Shown here in pieces: positions 47,001-57,892 of a stretch of 64,000 bases of DNA; within the stretch, counting starts at the first letter, position 1, and every line of letters begins with the position of its first letter. Position numbers and translations under genes: made by a program. The DNA is from Girardinichthys multiradiatus (taxonomy: Eukaryota; Chordata; Actinopteri; Cyprinodontiformes; Goodeidae), in the NCBI RefSeq assembly GCF_021462225.1, contig NC_061800.1:2428501-2492500 (forward strand), given 5' to 3'. The notes under the pieces are model-generated. The model searched no databases. It was not told the DNA's origin and saw nothing but the letters and a program-made list of their open reading frames with translations.

Positions 47001-47006
47001 ACTGTA
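47001..47006. repeat. 6-bp target-site duplication, right
   Basis: ACTGTA directly after the right terminus, identical to 43474-43479. Confidence 0.85.
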
Positions 47007-48640
47007 AAACATAAAACTTTTTGCTGAGCAATTGTCGTGATGCCTGTTACTACCAATCAGTACAAATAGTACACTGCTAAACATTTAGTATTTCTAGATT
47101 CATTATTTTATTTAATTCAGTACCGTAAGCTTCATGAGAATTCGTCAGTTATATCATTAAATGATCTCATGATATCATTAAATTATCTCTGTTTAAACTG
47201 TAATCCTAATATCTACATTGAATTGGCCTTCATTGGCTCATGATCCTGCCTTTCACCCACTCCCCCACTTCTATCCGCACCAGATAGATGTGGATAAAAC
47301 CCAATCATGTGCCTTTATTTGTGAGATATTTTTCTAAACAACATAGGCTTTTAAATTAGAAGATATGAGAGTTTCAATGAACAATGCTTCTCTACTATTC
47401 AAGTGGCATGCTGTATTAGATTTATTTTACCACATCTCTGTAGTCACTGTAGGCCAAAATAAAAAAAATAATCAGTAAGAGAAAACCAGCTGCTAATGTG
47501 ATGATGTAATAAATGTTTTCAGGTAAGCTTCTAAGGGCCTGATCTTCAAAAGGTTTGCATATACAAAATCATGTGCAAACTGGGTTGCACGGGGAAAGCT
47601 GATCTACAAACCAGGTGTAAATTGAATTGGGTGTGCAAAATAAAGGGAACAGCGTGCGCAAGGATTTTAGCATGTTTGCCTTAATGAATATGCAAAACAT
47701 GGAATAATGACCGAAACACACAAATTTTAGGGAGCAGGATCTGGAAATATAATTCCTTACCACCCGCAATGTGATTGTGGGTGCAGTTTTTACATCTAGA
47801 TTTAGCACGTTTGAAATGCAGTTACGAACTGGCACACAAAAATGTCTGCTGTCACTGTGGCGAGAAGCAAGCATGGATAGAATAACAGACGATAGAGACA
47901 GAGAATCTTCTGTACATGCGTTAACAGATTTGGATTGTCAGAAATACAAAATAATAAAAATAGATGAGAATAGAGGATTCTATGTAGGATTATCTTACAT
48001 CTGATTTGGAGCCAATCACAAACAAAAGCTATGACGAACCGCTTATGAACACTTTTTTTTGCAACACTTTGTTTCTTGTGTCTGGATCATTCCAGCGCAC
48101 CATCGCTGATAGTAAGATCATCCGCTGCAGAAAGCGAACAAACCTGATCATGGCAAAGTGCGCATATTACTGTTCATCTGTCAGAGAAGGTCTCACAGCC
48201 TGTTTAACTGTATATGCACATCATGCAATGGAGTCACTGTGCTTTGATGTTGACAATATAATTAATAGGAAAGAAATAGACATTACATTATAATGCAGAT
48301 TGAATCCTTCATTTGCAAACTGGATGCTAAAACCACTTTTAAGCAGGTGAAAAAGACAGTATATGCTTTAACCTTGTCAAAAAAAGCGAACAAGTTGCAT
48401 TATTGACTAACTTTGTGTCATTGCAGAGCAATTGAAGCTGGATCAGTTTGAGTACGTTTTTTGAAAGTGAACATGTGCTAGGGGAGGGAGGATTTATACA
48501 GTAAAAAATTATTTTTTGTCACCAAAATTAATTTAAACAATCAAACACATTGTATAATGTTAAAATATTGGCGAAACAAAGAAAACAAATATAGTAAAAT
48601 AATTGGAAATTATGTACACAAATGTACAATTTAAATTCTT
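47007..48640. other. unassigned sequence, possibly an old DNA transposon
   Basis: No gene is recognised. From 47540 (GGGCCTGATCTTCAAAAGG) to about 48340 the text has repeated GCAAACTGG and GTGCAAA words and short open frames (47771-48004 and 48006-48293), as in decayed fish DNA transposons. I cannot find matching ends. Confidence 0.3.
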
Positions 48641-48689
48641 TGTAAAACTATGGAGCTAAATTTGGGACATACAGTTTATCCGAAAACAT

Positions 48690-48880
48690 TTTTTAAACTG
48701 AAGAAAAAGGATTTGAAACTGAAAAGAAATTTTGAAACTGAAAAAAAAGATTTGACACTGAAAAATATTTTTGCAACTGAAAAAAATGATTTGAGGCTGA
48801 AAAATATTTTTGAAACCAAAAACTATGTTAGAAACTGAAAAAAAAGATTTTAAACTGAAAATAAATGTTTAAATGTCAGG
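48690..48880 (+). repeat. tandem minisatellite with GAAACTGAAAA core
   Basis: About seven imperfect units of 24-33 bp built on GAAACTGAAAAAAAAGATTT. A short inverted copy (TTCAGTTTCAGATTTATTTT, then TTCAGTTTCAAACTG) lies at 49040-49070. Confidence 0.75.
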
Positions 48881-49561
48881 GTTACTGATCAGCGGGGACC
48901 CCAGAATGCAGATGGACAGGCGGATTGAACATAAGTAAAATGGCTTTATTTTAAGCAAACAGATATCACTCTTGGGTGGAGGCACAGACAACATGGCATT
49001 AAAACTACTTTTTAGATTCAAGTTTTTTTTTTTTTTTTTCAGTTTCAGATTTATTTTTCAGTTTCAAACTGCTGCTCCCTCGGTGTGGGGGCAAGATAGG
49101 TGACATTGGGTGTGGAATGATGACTGACAGCTTAGACGCCTAAAGGAAATATTCCCTTCTATGTTTATGTCAGTGGTTTTGAAAAATGATATGCTTCACT
49201 GATCCCAGCTGTATGTATGCACACAACACAAATATCATTTCAGAAATTCAGTAGCTGCAATACTTCATCTAGTTCACAATAGCTGAAGTATTGCAGCAAC
49301 TGACTTGCAGATAATTCATGTCAAGCAGTTTATCTCAACTGCTTTAATTAGTAAATATGTTTGTTCTCTCGCTCTCTATCTGTTTGTCCCGTGTACCTGG
49401 CTTGCACCTGGCTTCTCGTTTCTCGCTCCCATGCTTGTTATGACTTGAGCATGCTCGTTGACCTTGCATCCATGCCAAGTTCCCGTGAAGCTGGCTCTCC
49501 TCTACCCCTCCCGTCCTGATGTTATGACTCTGCCTCTTCTGGCTCCCAGACCATGGTGCCA
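48881..49561. other. no recognisable feature apart from the inverted satellite piece
   Basis: The stretch holds the 49040-49070 inverted copy of the minisatellite. Nothing else is readable. Confidence 0.4.
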
Positions 49562-52075
49562 TCCTTATCTGCTCAGCCTCAAGCTTTCTAACACAGTATT
49601 TCTCTGCTTCTTGCTCTCACACCAGTTACAGCTAAAAAATACCGTCACTTCATTTTTATTCATACATCACAATTGATTAACATTACCCCTCTTCATTACA
49701 TTTAATAATTGTAGAAAAATAGAAAATCATCATACATTTTTCTTTGATTATACTTTTAGTTTTCTACTTCTGAAAAAAATAAGACAGTTAAGACTTCTGA
49801 AAAAGATAAGGCAGTCACAGTTAATGTGTGACTCCATACAGGCCTTGCCAGTCCTCAGTTCCAGAGTACGAAGATATACTCTTTTACTGTTTCATGACAT
49901 CATATCCATGTAATATGATCATTATTTATTTGATACTCTAAAGATTAGGCTCTCATTTCGTCATATGTGATTTTTGTTAAACTCAATCATAGTGATACAC
50001 TTCTGTAAAAGAAAGAAGAATTAAAACATACACCAAATGGGCCCCCCAGACTTCATAGCTTTAAAATGTGAACATTTACTGCTGTACACCTCATTGATCT
50101 AATTATGAGGGTGTTGAGGTCAAATAATTCTATCATTAATATCCTTGCGGCCTCAACCTCACCCAGTCCAGATGTCGTGAGAAAGAACAGATGAAGAGCA
50201 GGAAATTAAGATTAACGCAAATTTAATTTGGAAGATAATAAGTCCAATGATTTCTAATGCAAAATGAATATGCAAAATAACACAAAGAAAGAAAATTACA
50301 TAAGGCCTTACGGAGAGACGTTGCAGATTTCAGCAATGCATGGATGTGTCTTTACCCAGATGTCTCTCTCATTACAAGTTCCAGAACATCTTTATACCAT
50401 TGACTTCAAAGTTTAATGACTGTGCCTTCTCCTTTTGCAGTCTGGTGTTGTAAATCAGCCAAGCTCCCTTGTGGTATCTATACCATGCCCAAAAGTTGAC
50501 ATTTATTGCTTTATTGTCCCTACAGCCAGCTTTTACTGCTTGCAGCTGCCGAGAACCTCCCAACCTCTGTTTCATCCCTGCTCCATCTCGACTCCTGCTG
50601 TGATCTGTGATCTCTCCTCAAGGCTCACTTATGTTAAATCTCAGTTTAATGTTCTCACATGCAAACTAAACTAATATCATGAAAGTACATGATTTTAATT
50701 CTCAACAAGGGTTTAATTAATTCCTGCATGGATACATGGAAGGATCTCACCTCATTTTGACACATGTAATCAGTCTCTACATTTCACCTGCACCATGCTC
50801 TATTTATACACTGCCATTCTGTTCATTCTCAGCGGAAACATTATCTCGATTCATGTCAAGTCCTTCGATCATGTCTAGTGCGCACCTGCAACCACCTGCC
50901 TATCTGCCAGTTTGTTTTCTTTTGATTATTATAGCTATTATATCAATACTCACACTACATAGATGTCTGGCCGTCTGCATTTCGGGGTCTTCCGCCTTGC
51001 CAACCCTGACAGAATGTTTCCGCCCAATATGGACCTCGCGGAAGAACGGCAAGAAAACACCCTGGACCTCTTCACGTTCCTGTCCTGGGAAGGGGAGAAA
51101 ACGCTGCGCCATTCTGCAGGCCTGTTTGTGCCACAGTAGGCTTATGACGATTCCAGGCTGGCGATTCCTTGTCCGGGGATGGGCTCCCTAAGACCCCGCT
51201 CCTCTTCTCCTTCCCAATGTCCGGCAGCAAAGCCAACGTCTTCTTCCCGCCACAGAGAATGTTGGCGTGGAGGCTCCCTGCTGTCAAACTGTTGAGGAGG
51301 AGGTTTCAATTTCCACTGCTGTGGCAACTGCAGCAGTTTTTCCCACATCTTTGTCTGCCACAGCACAAACTTCAAGGCTCATTGCAACTCCGCCAAACTT
51401 CGCTCACTCCATCCTGGGTCTCTGTGGCATTCCAGATGAGCTTGAGGAGCAATTGAGGTTTTTTGATTCGAGATCAAGAACTTCAAATAAGTCTTGTCAA
51501 AATAAGGTGAGAAGTTTCCATGTAATCCATGCAGCATTCATCAACTGCTCGCAGTTAAATCAATAAAACGTACAAATGGGTATCTTTTTGTGTAATCCAT
51601 GCACCAATTAATAAATACACAGTTGAAGAAATAGAGGGTGAAACAAGCATATTCTCACATTCTGGGACTGAGAGACTGGAGAGGCTTGTATGGAGTCACA
51701 TATTAACTGTCTTATCTTTTGCAGAAGTACAAACAACAAGTTTAACCAAATAAATGATGTATGATGATTTTCTATTTTGTACAAGTATTAAATGGAATGA
51801 GTAATCTTTGATTATCAACTTAAAACACATGATTGAGAACTGATAATTAAAATAAAAACATTAAGGTGTATGAGAACTGATAATTATAATAAAAACATTA
51901 AGGTGTAGAGATTCTAAATCAGCTACATATGAAAGCGATATAATGTTAATCAGTTGTGATGTATGAATAAAAAGAATGAAGTGATGGTTTTATAACTGTG
52001 TCAAAAAGGAAAAGCATAAAGCTGAAAGTGAAATGTGTAATACTGTGTAAAGTTTAAGGTTGAGCAGATTAGGGA
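49562..52075 (+). mobile_element. old inverted-repeat unit with a decayed gene
   Basis: The left arm (about 49562-49880) and right arm (about 51630-52075) are diverged complements of each other: for example TTTTATTCATACATCACAAT on the left against ATGTATGAATAAAAAGAATG on the right, and TAGAAAATCATCATACAT against ATGTATGATGATTTTCTA. The interior holds the decayed reading frame at 51029-51506. No target duplication could be fixed. The plan resembles the Polinton-like element at 43.5 kb, but no sequence similarity is seen. Confidence 0.55.
51029..51745 (+). pseudogene. decayed gene of the inverted-repeat unit, unknown product
   Basis: ATG 51029 opens MDLAEERQENTLDLFTFLSW, which ends at a TAG near 51137. 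A different frame resumes after 51191 (about PNVRQQSQRLLPATENVGVE) and is open through TAVATAAVFPTSLSATAQTS and LGLCGIPDELEEQLRFF to a donor at 51506-51508 (AATAAG, then GTGAGA). An acceptor TTTTGCAG ends at 51724, and the next exon, 51725-51745, continues in phase as KYKQQV and a stop, with AATAAA at 51749-51754. So a gene structure is visible, but the N-terminal half is frame-broken. The last exon lies inside the right inverted repeat. No known domain is seen. Confidence 0.45.
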
Positions 52076-52110
52076 GAGAACTGTAGGATGACTAGGAGTG
52101 ACAATCATCC

Positions 52111-52335
52111 TTGACCAAGCCCTGCAGGAGAGCGCTGATGGCTCTTCCTGTGGTTCTGGGGGAGCTCTTTAGCTCTACCATGCTGGATGCCTTAGAACGC
52201 ATAGCCCAGATCTCCAGAACAAGGCAGCAGTTGATGGGTCTCCATAGACCTGCCCGCCAGCCTGTTGCTGCTTGGGCAGCTGGTGCTAGTTGCGGGGTTG
52301 GTTCCCCCCTCCTGTTCCTTTCTTGGGGTCCATGA
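52111..52335 (+). pseudogene. DIRS ORF1 (gag-like) remnant
   Basis: Text such as ALERIAQISRTRQQLMGLHR and a run of Ala/Gln/Pro is like the C-terminal part of DIRS ORF1. It starts inside the protein, ends at a stop after LLFLSWGP, and has no zinc knuckle. Confidence 0.45.
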
Positions 52336-52543
52336 GCATGGCTCCTAGACTGAGACCGGCTAGGGCCCAGGGGGACCATGGTGGGGCCCAAGCATTGCGT
52401 CCAGTTCGGGTTGCTCGGTCTGGTCGGCGTTTCGACAGGCCCTCCGGCGGCCAGGGAGACCGCCGGTGATGTTTTGGAGCCAGCGGTCGTGTTTTTCCCT
52501 GTGTCAGCTCAGTTATTGGGCTGTTCACGCCCCGGACCCGTAG

Positions 52544-53980
52544 ATGTTGTCCACTCTGTCCTGGGAATACCGTCTTCAGTTCCGCCGCCAGCCTCCCGTC
52601 CCTAGCCAAGCCAAGATGACGGTCATCTGCAACCCGATGAAGGCTCAGGCCCTGGACCAAGAGATCTGCACCTTACTGGCCAAGGGTGCAATTGTTCCGG
52701 TGGACCCCCTGCAGGATCCACACGGGGGTTTTATTCAGTTTATTTTCTGGTTCCCAAGAAGACCGGTGGTCTTCGTCCCATATTGGACCTCCGGCGTCTG
52801 AAAGCTTTCCTGAAGGTTATGCCCTTTCACATATTGACCAACACGGAAGTCCTGCAGGCGATCTCCTCGGGTGACTGGTTCACATCTATCGACCCGAAGG
52901 ACGCTTATTTTCATGTCCTTATTGCTCCAGATCATTGGCGGTTTCTCTGCTTTGCGTTTCACAGGAGGCATTTCCAGTTCAGGGTTCTTCCCTTTGGTCT
53001 TTCCCTCTCTCCACGGGTGTTCATCTGGTGTGTGGCAGCGGCCCTTTCCCCCTATGCAGGCATGGCAACTGCGGATCCTGCCTTATTTGAACGACTGGCT
53101 CATTTGTGCTGCAACCCACGATCAGGCGATCCAAGACACTCGGACAGTGCTCACCCACATTCGTCAGCTGGGTGAGAGTGAACCTGGAGAAGAGCAGCCT
53201 GATCCCCTCCAAGGTGACTGTTTTCCTAGGCATGGTTCTAGACTCTGTTTCCATGACCCCCTGTCCTTCTCCTCGGCGAGTCGCCAATATTCTGGCCATG
53301 CGTCCGAGCTTCCGTCTTGGCAGGGCTCCACGGTTTGTGGAGTACCTGCATCTTCTGGGCACGACCATGCTGCATCCAGCATGGTGCCTCAGGGGCTTCT
53401 TTCATTGCGGCCCCTGCAGATGTGGCTGAACTGGGTCGGCCTGGACCCCTCCCGGTGTACTCACAGGCTCCGACGGCTTCGGGTTGTGTCTCGGTGCCTG
53501 CACTCTCTGTCCCAGTGGCGGAACAGATCCTACATCATGGTGAGTGTTCCACTCGGCCCCATTCCGTGTCGGAGGGAAGTCGTCCTTGTGGATGCTTCCT
53601 CCAAGGGTTGGGGAGAGACCTGGCAGGACCTTGCGGCTCAGGGGGTGTGGTCCCTGTGGCACTGCGGGGTCCATATCAACGTGCTGGAGCTGATGGCTGT
53701 GTTCCTGGTGCTCCGTGCCTTCCTTCCAGGGCTGCTGGGGAGACATATGTTGGTTCGGTCGGACAATGCCACGGTTAACTTTCACATAAATCATCAAGGG
53801 GGGTCCAGGTCTCTGAGACAACTGTCCCTGACCCGCCGGCTCCTGGTCTGGGTGGCGCCACGCCTTGCCAGCCTCAGGGCGGCCATTATTCTGGGTCCGC
53901 AGAACGTGTCCGCGGACTTTCTGTCTCAGCAGGTGTCACTTCCAGGGGAGTGGCGGCTTCACCCAGAGGTGGTGGATTGA
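52544..53980 (+). pseudogene. DIRS reverse transcriptase and RNase H, frameshifted
   Basis: The blocks lie in three frames. QALDQEICTLLAKGAIVPV is near 52645; the palm (FTSIDPKDAYFHVLIAPDHW, then FRVLPFGLSLSPRVF) is in 52783-53030; the polymerase box reads RILPYLNDWLICA near 53072, where YLDD would be expected, so the first catalytic Asp is Asn. The connection VNLEKSSLIPSKVTVFLGMV is in 53172-53235. RNase H follows in 53560-53960 (VVLVDASSKGWGETW, INVLELMAVFLVLRAFLP, VRSDNATVNFHINHQGG) and its D-E-D residues are in place. At least three frameshifts separate the blocks. Confidence 0.85.
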
Positions 53981-54369
53981 ATTTGAGCGACCTTCGGCAG
54001 GGCGGAGGTGGACCTGTTTGCCACCACAGATGCGGTTCACTGTCCCTTCTGGTTCTCCCTGATGGACAGTGCCTCTCCCCTTGGCTGTGACGCCCTGGCG
54101 CATGAGTGGCCCCTGACCCTTCTCTATGCCTTTCCCCCATTCCCCCTGATCCCCCAGACGCCAAAGGGTTCTCCAGGATGGGCATGAGCTTCTGTTGGTA
54201 GCCCCGTTTTAGCCGGGGAGGACCTGGTTTCCTCTGCCATGCAGGCTCTGCTCCGGCTCACCGATCCATCTCTCCTCCAGAAGAGACTTCCTTTCCCACA
54301 TGGGGGACCGGATTCTCCACCCACCTGCATTCTCCACCAGGCTCTGCCATCTCCCATTATGGGGGCAAG

Positions 54370-55295
54370 GTGGAACGGACCATGACTGGCACATGGGCAC
54401 CGTCCACACGGGCCGCCTATTGTGCTAAGTGGGCGGTCTTTGCTGACTGTTGCCATGGTAAGGGACTGGATGCTGTTCGCTGTCCTGTTTCCCATTTGCT
54501 GTCCTTCCTTCAGGGGTTGCTGGATCTAGGGCAATCCCCTTCCACTTTGAAGGTGTATGTGGCAGCCATTTCCCATTGGCATTTTGGGTTTGGTGGTTTC
54601 TCTGTTCGCCAGCATGGGGATGTCACACTGTTCCTGAAGGGTGCCAGGCACTTGTGTCCACCCAGGCGCCCTGTGGCCCCTGCATGGGATTTGTTGCTGG
54701 TGCCCTTTTGAGCCCGTTACGAGGATGTGGCTCTCCCTGAAAACTGCCTTCTTGTTGGCCATGGCTTCTGCTAAATGGGTCGGGGAATTGCATGCTCTGT
54801 CTGTGTCTGAGTCATGTTGTCGGTGGAACCTGGATGGCTCCGGTGTTACGCTGTGGACTAATGCTTCCTTTGTTCCTAAGGTGCCTGTGGCGGCTGGCAC
54901 TGGCTGTGTCTGCTGCTCCGGCTTTCCCGTTTTAATCCTGGTACCCCCTCTGAGCCTCTTTGCCCTGTCCGAGCGCTCGTGGCGTATGTCGCTCCACGGC
55001 ACCCATCCTGACTGACTGTCTCATCGTCTATTATGTTGGCTCTTGGAAGGTTCAGGCCTTTTCTAGACAGCTGTTGGCACATTGTATTGTGGAGATGACC
55101 TCTTTGGCTTACTCCTCGCAAGATTGGCCCATGCCGGGCGGCATACGGTGTCGCTCCACTAGGAGCCTGTCCACCTCATGGGCTGCCATGACCGGGGTGC
55201 CTCTAGAGGCCATTTGTGAAGCAGCTTCCTGGATGGCACCGAGCACCTTTGCTGGGTTTTACAGGGTGAACGTCACCACGTCGCATCCCCTGTAG
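54370..55295 (+). pseudogene. DIRS tyrosine recombinase, frameshifted
   Basis: The SAM-like N-terminal domain is open at 54370-54708 (WAPSTRAAYCAKWAVFADCC, SPSTLKVYVAAISHWHFGF). The catalytic part follows in other frames: LKTAFLLAMASAKWVGELHA near 54738-54797 and, near 55139-55275, RCRSTRSLSTSWAAMTGV followed by ICEAASWMAPSTFAGFYRV. The final Tyr (GFY) is present. The box that should read HxxR shows RSTR, so the His is replaced by Arg. Stops and frameshifts lie between. In an intact element this enzyme inserts the circular DNA copy without target duplication. Confidence 0.82.
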
Positions 55296-55397
55296 GGCAT
55301 ACTGGAGCACCCACCCTCTGCATCCCGCTGAGGTTGGTGGTGTTGCTGTGTTCCTCTGGGTTTCTGTGGGATCCCTCGGGACCCTGTTGGTATGCTT

Positions 55398-55725
55398 CAT
55401 CCAGTGCTTGAAGCACTGCCTCTGGCGGTCTGTAGGGATGAAATAGCACGAAGGTAACAACTGTAATTATGGTTCTATGAATCCCAGATGACTGCCAGAG
55501 CGCTCAGTCCCTCTGTCTAGGCGTGCTCACGAGGTAGATTTTCGGAACTGAGCTTACGGTGTCATGTGACTATATACTCACGTGAGCCACCGGTAGGTCA
55601 CATGTGACTGAGTTGTTATTAAATTCTCGACCTGCGCATGCACAAGAATGATCATTCAGTGCTTGAAGCACCACCTCTGGTGGTCATCCAGGATTCATAG
55701 AACCGTAGTTACAGTTATTTCTGCT
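55398..55725. repeat. DIRS terminal/internal complementary repeats
   Basis: CAGTGCTTGAAGCACTGCC near 55403 is directly repeated near 55656 (CAGTGCTTGAAGCACCACC), and AACTGTAATTATGGTTCTAT near 55459 is repeated in inverted form near 55695-55720 (ATAGAACCGTAGTTACAGTT). This mix of direct and inverted short repeats is what DIRS elements use to circularise. Confidence 0.75.
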
Positions 55726-55913
55726 TCACTTTTAAAGTAGCCACACATCAGCCTGGTTTACCTTGTTAAAAAATTTGTCAATCTGAATCTAAGGAAATTA
55801 GTAATGCAATGTAAATCCATGAGTTCAACAAATTTTACTTAACTATTGTCTTGTTGGGTGTAGAATCATATCTCAGTTTCTGTAAGAAATGCATCTCTTA
55901 TCTTTGGCATATA

Positions 55914-57092
55914 CAGGGGTTGGACAATGAAACTGAAACACCTGTCATTTTAATGTGGGAGGTTTCATGGCTAAATTGGACCAGCCTGGTAACCAGTCTT
56001 CATTGATTGCACATTGTACCGGTAAGAGCAGAGAGTGAAGGTTCAATTAGCAGGGTAAGAGCACAGTTTTGCTCAAAATATTGAAATGCACACATTATGT
56101 GCATACCAGAGAACAAAAGAGGACAAATTGTTGGTGCACGTCTTGCTGGCGCAACTCTGACCAAGACAGCAAGTCTATGTGATGTATCAAGAGCCACGGT
56201 ATCCAGGGTAATGTCAGCATACCACTAAGAAGGACGAACCTCATCCCACAGGATTAACTGTGGACACAAGAGGAAGCTGTCTGAAAGGGATGTCCGGGTG
56301 CTAACCCGGATTGTATTCAAAAAACATAAAACCACGGCTGCCCAAATCACGGCAGAATTAAATGTGCACCTCAACTCTCCTGTTTCCACCAGAACTGTCC
56401 GTCGGGAGCTCCACAGGGTCAATATACACAGCCGGGCTACTATAGCCAAACCTTTGGTCACTCATGCCAATGCCAAACGTCGGTTTCAGTGGTGCAAGGA
56501 GCGCAAATCTTGGGCTGTGGACAACGTGAAACATGTATTGTTCTCTGATGAGTCCACCTTTACTGTTTTCCCCACATCCGGGAGAGTTACGGTGCCATAT
56601 CATGGCCTTCCCTTGGCCCAATACTTGTGCTAGATGGGTGTGTCACTGCCAAGGACTACCGAACCATTCTTGAGTACCATGTGCATCCAGTGGTTCAAAC
56701 ATTGTATCCTGAAGGCGGTGCCGTGTATCAGGATGAAGATGCACCCATACACACAGCAAGACTGGTGAAAGATTGGTTTGATTAACATGAAAGTGAAGTT
56801 GAACATCTCCCATGCCCTGCACAGTCACCAGATCTAAATATTATTGAGCCACTTTGGGGTGTTTTGGAGGGGCGAGTCAGGAAATGTTTTCCTCCACCAG
56901 TATCACGTAGTGACCTGGCCACTATCCTGCAAGAAGCATGGCTTAAAATCCCTCTGACCATTGTGCAGGACTTGTATATGTTATTCCCAAGATGAATTGA
57001 CGGTGTATTGGCCGCAAAAGGAGGCCCTACATCAAACTAATAAATTATTGTGGTCTAAAACTAGGTATTTCAGTTTCATTGTCCAACCCCTG
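55914..57092 (+). mobile_element. Tc1/mariner-like family C, copy 3
   Basis: Termini CAGGGGTTGGACAATGAAAC and the complement ending CCAACCCCTG, flanked by TA (55912-55913 and 57093-57094). The length is 1179 bp, shorter than copy 2 because of a deletion of roughly 90 bp in the middle. Confidence 0.92.
56096..57040 (+). pseudogene. transposase of family C copy 3, deleted and frameshifted
   Basis: 56298-56633 is open (AAQITAELNVHLNSPVSTRT, HVLFSDESTFTVFPTSGRVT), then jumps to YHGLPLAQYLC, losing the block around the second strand of the DDE core. Further on the text VYQDEDAPIHTARLVKDWF has the aspartate of QDDN changed to Glu-Asp order, and a TAA follows at the next codons (GATTAA). The start ATG region is altered. 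Inactive. Confidence 0.85.
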
Positions 57093-57189
57093 TATGAGTT
57101 TGTAGCATTGAAAAAACCTCAAAGTAATTCTCATTTATTTAAAGAATGCTTTAAATCAATTCAGCTTTGCTGCAAGTGATAGAAAGATT

Positions 57190-57889
57190 CAAGAATTACT
57201 TGACCTAATTGAAAATCCATGTAGAGAGATTCGGATTTCAGATGTTGTTGGTAGGCTTACCTTGTTGTATCAGCAGAAAGCACAACTAGAAGCTCAAAGA
57301 TATGTTCAGTTACAGACTGACCATCAGATGACTCTTCAAAGAGAGATTGCTGCGAAGCCTGAGCTCTCAAAAGTGGAGGAGAGAATGGACAAAGATGAAG
57401 CAAAGGTAGAAGACCTGAAGGCAGATGAGCTCAAGAAAGCTTCAACCTAAAAGGGGGGACATACCTCCACCTCTCAGGTACCTGATTTGCATTTTCACTC
57501 ACAGCAGCTGCAGCATTCACAGCAGGAGGCAGACTCAGACAACAGGCATCCAGTGCCTACAAAGTCTCCCCTTCCTAAAAAGTGTTCAGCTTACTTCCAC
57601 AGATCTTAACAAAAGTGTTGGAAGTTGGACTGTCTCCAGTGGTGTCCTGCCAAATCCCATTGCAGTGACCAACTACCAAGATGACCGAGTGCCGGACTTG
57701 ATCCAGGTAGCCAGGAGTCAAATATTGATGCTTACCTGCTTGAGGTTGAACATTGTCTTCTTGACTTGTGTTTTCCTTCTTCTCGTGAGAAGCTGAGACT
57801 TATTTAGAAAACATCTAAGAGTGTTCATGTGTTCATAAAAACTCTTCCCCCAGAAATTAGTGACAGTTATCCACCTCTCTGCCAGGCTC
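57190..57889 (+). pseudogene. older endogenous-retrovirus-like gag, part 1
   Basis: Frames read QLLDLIENP-type text, then LLYQQKAQLEAQRYVQLQTD (57262-57330), an acidic coiled-coil-like stretch, and SNIDAYLLEVEHCLLDLCFP near 57718-57780 with LPPEISDSYPPLCQAL near 57842-57889. The second half matches the younger gag at 62.6 kb residue for residue in many places. Several frameshifts and stops interrupt it. It is cut at 57889 by the Harbinger insertion. Confidence 0.7.
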
Positions 57890-57892
57890 TTA

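Larger units (their letters stand above)
52080..55725 (+). mobile_element. DIRS-like tyrosine-recombinase retrotransposon, decayed
   Basis: The order is an ORF1 remnant (52.1-52.4 kb), RT and RNase H (52.6-53.98 kb), tyrosine recombinase (54.37-55.29 kb) and terminal/internal complementary repeats (55.40-55.73 kb). There is no integrase or protease. The order RT-RH-YR and the YR type identify DIRS. The left inverted terminal repeat was not found, so the 5' end is truncated near 52.08 kb. Confidence 0.88.

Noticed and set aside
50736..51191. A 151-codon + strand frame with a hydrophobic stretch (LLIIIAIISILTL) at about 50.9 kb
   Set aside because: Its only membrane-like part is AT-rich intronic-looking DNA, and the second half is a shifted reading of the more protein-like 51029 frame. 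No splice or start context supports it.
52871..53400. Reading the 369-codon DIRS frame as one intact protein
   Set aside because: Its first 180 codons are a shifted reading of the RT palm, which is better in another frame. Only the RNase H part is genuine in this frame.
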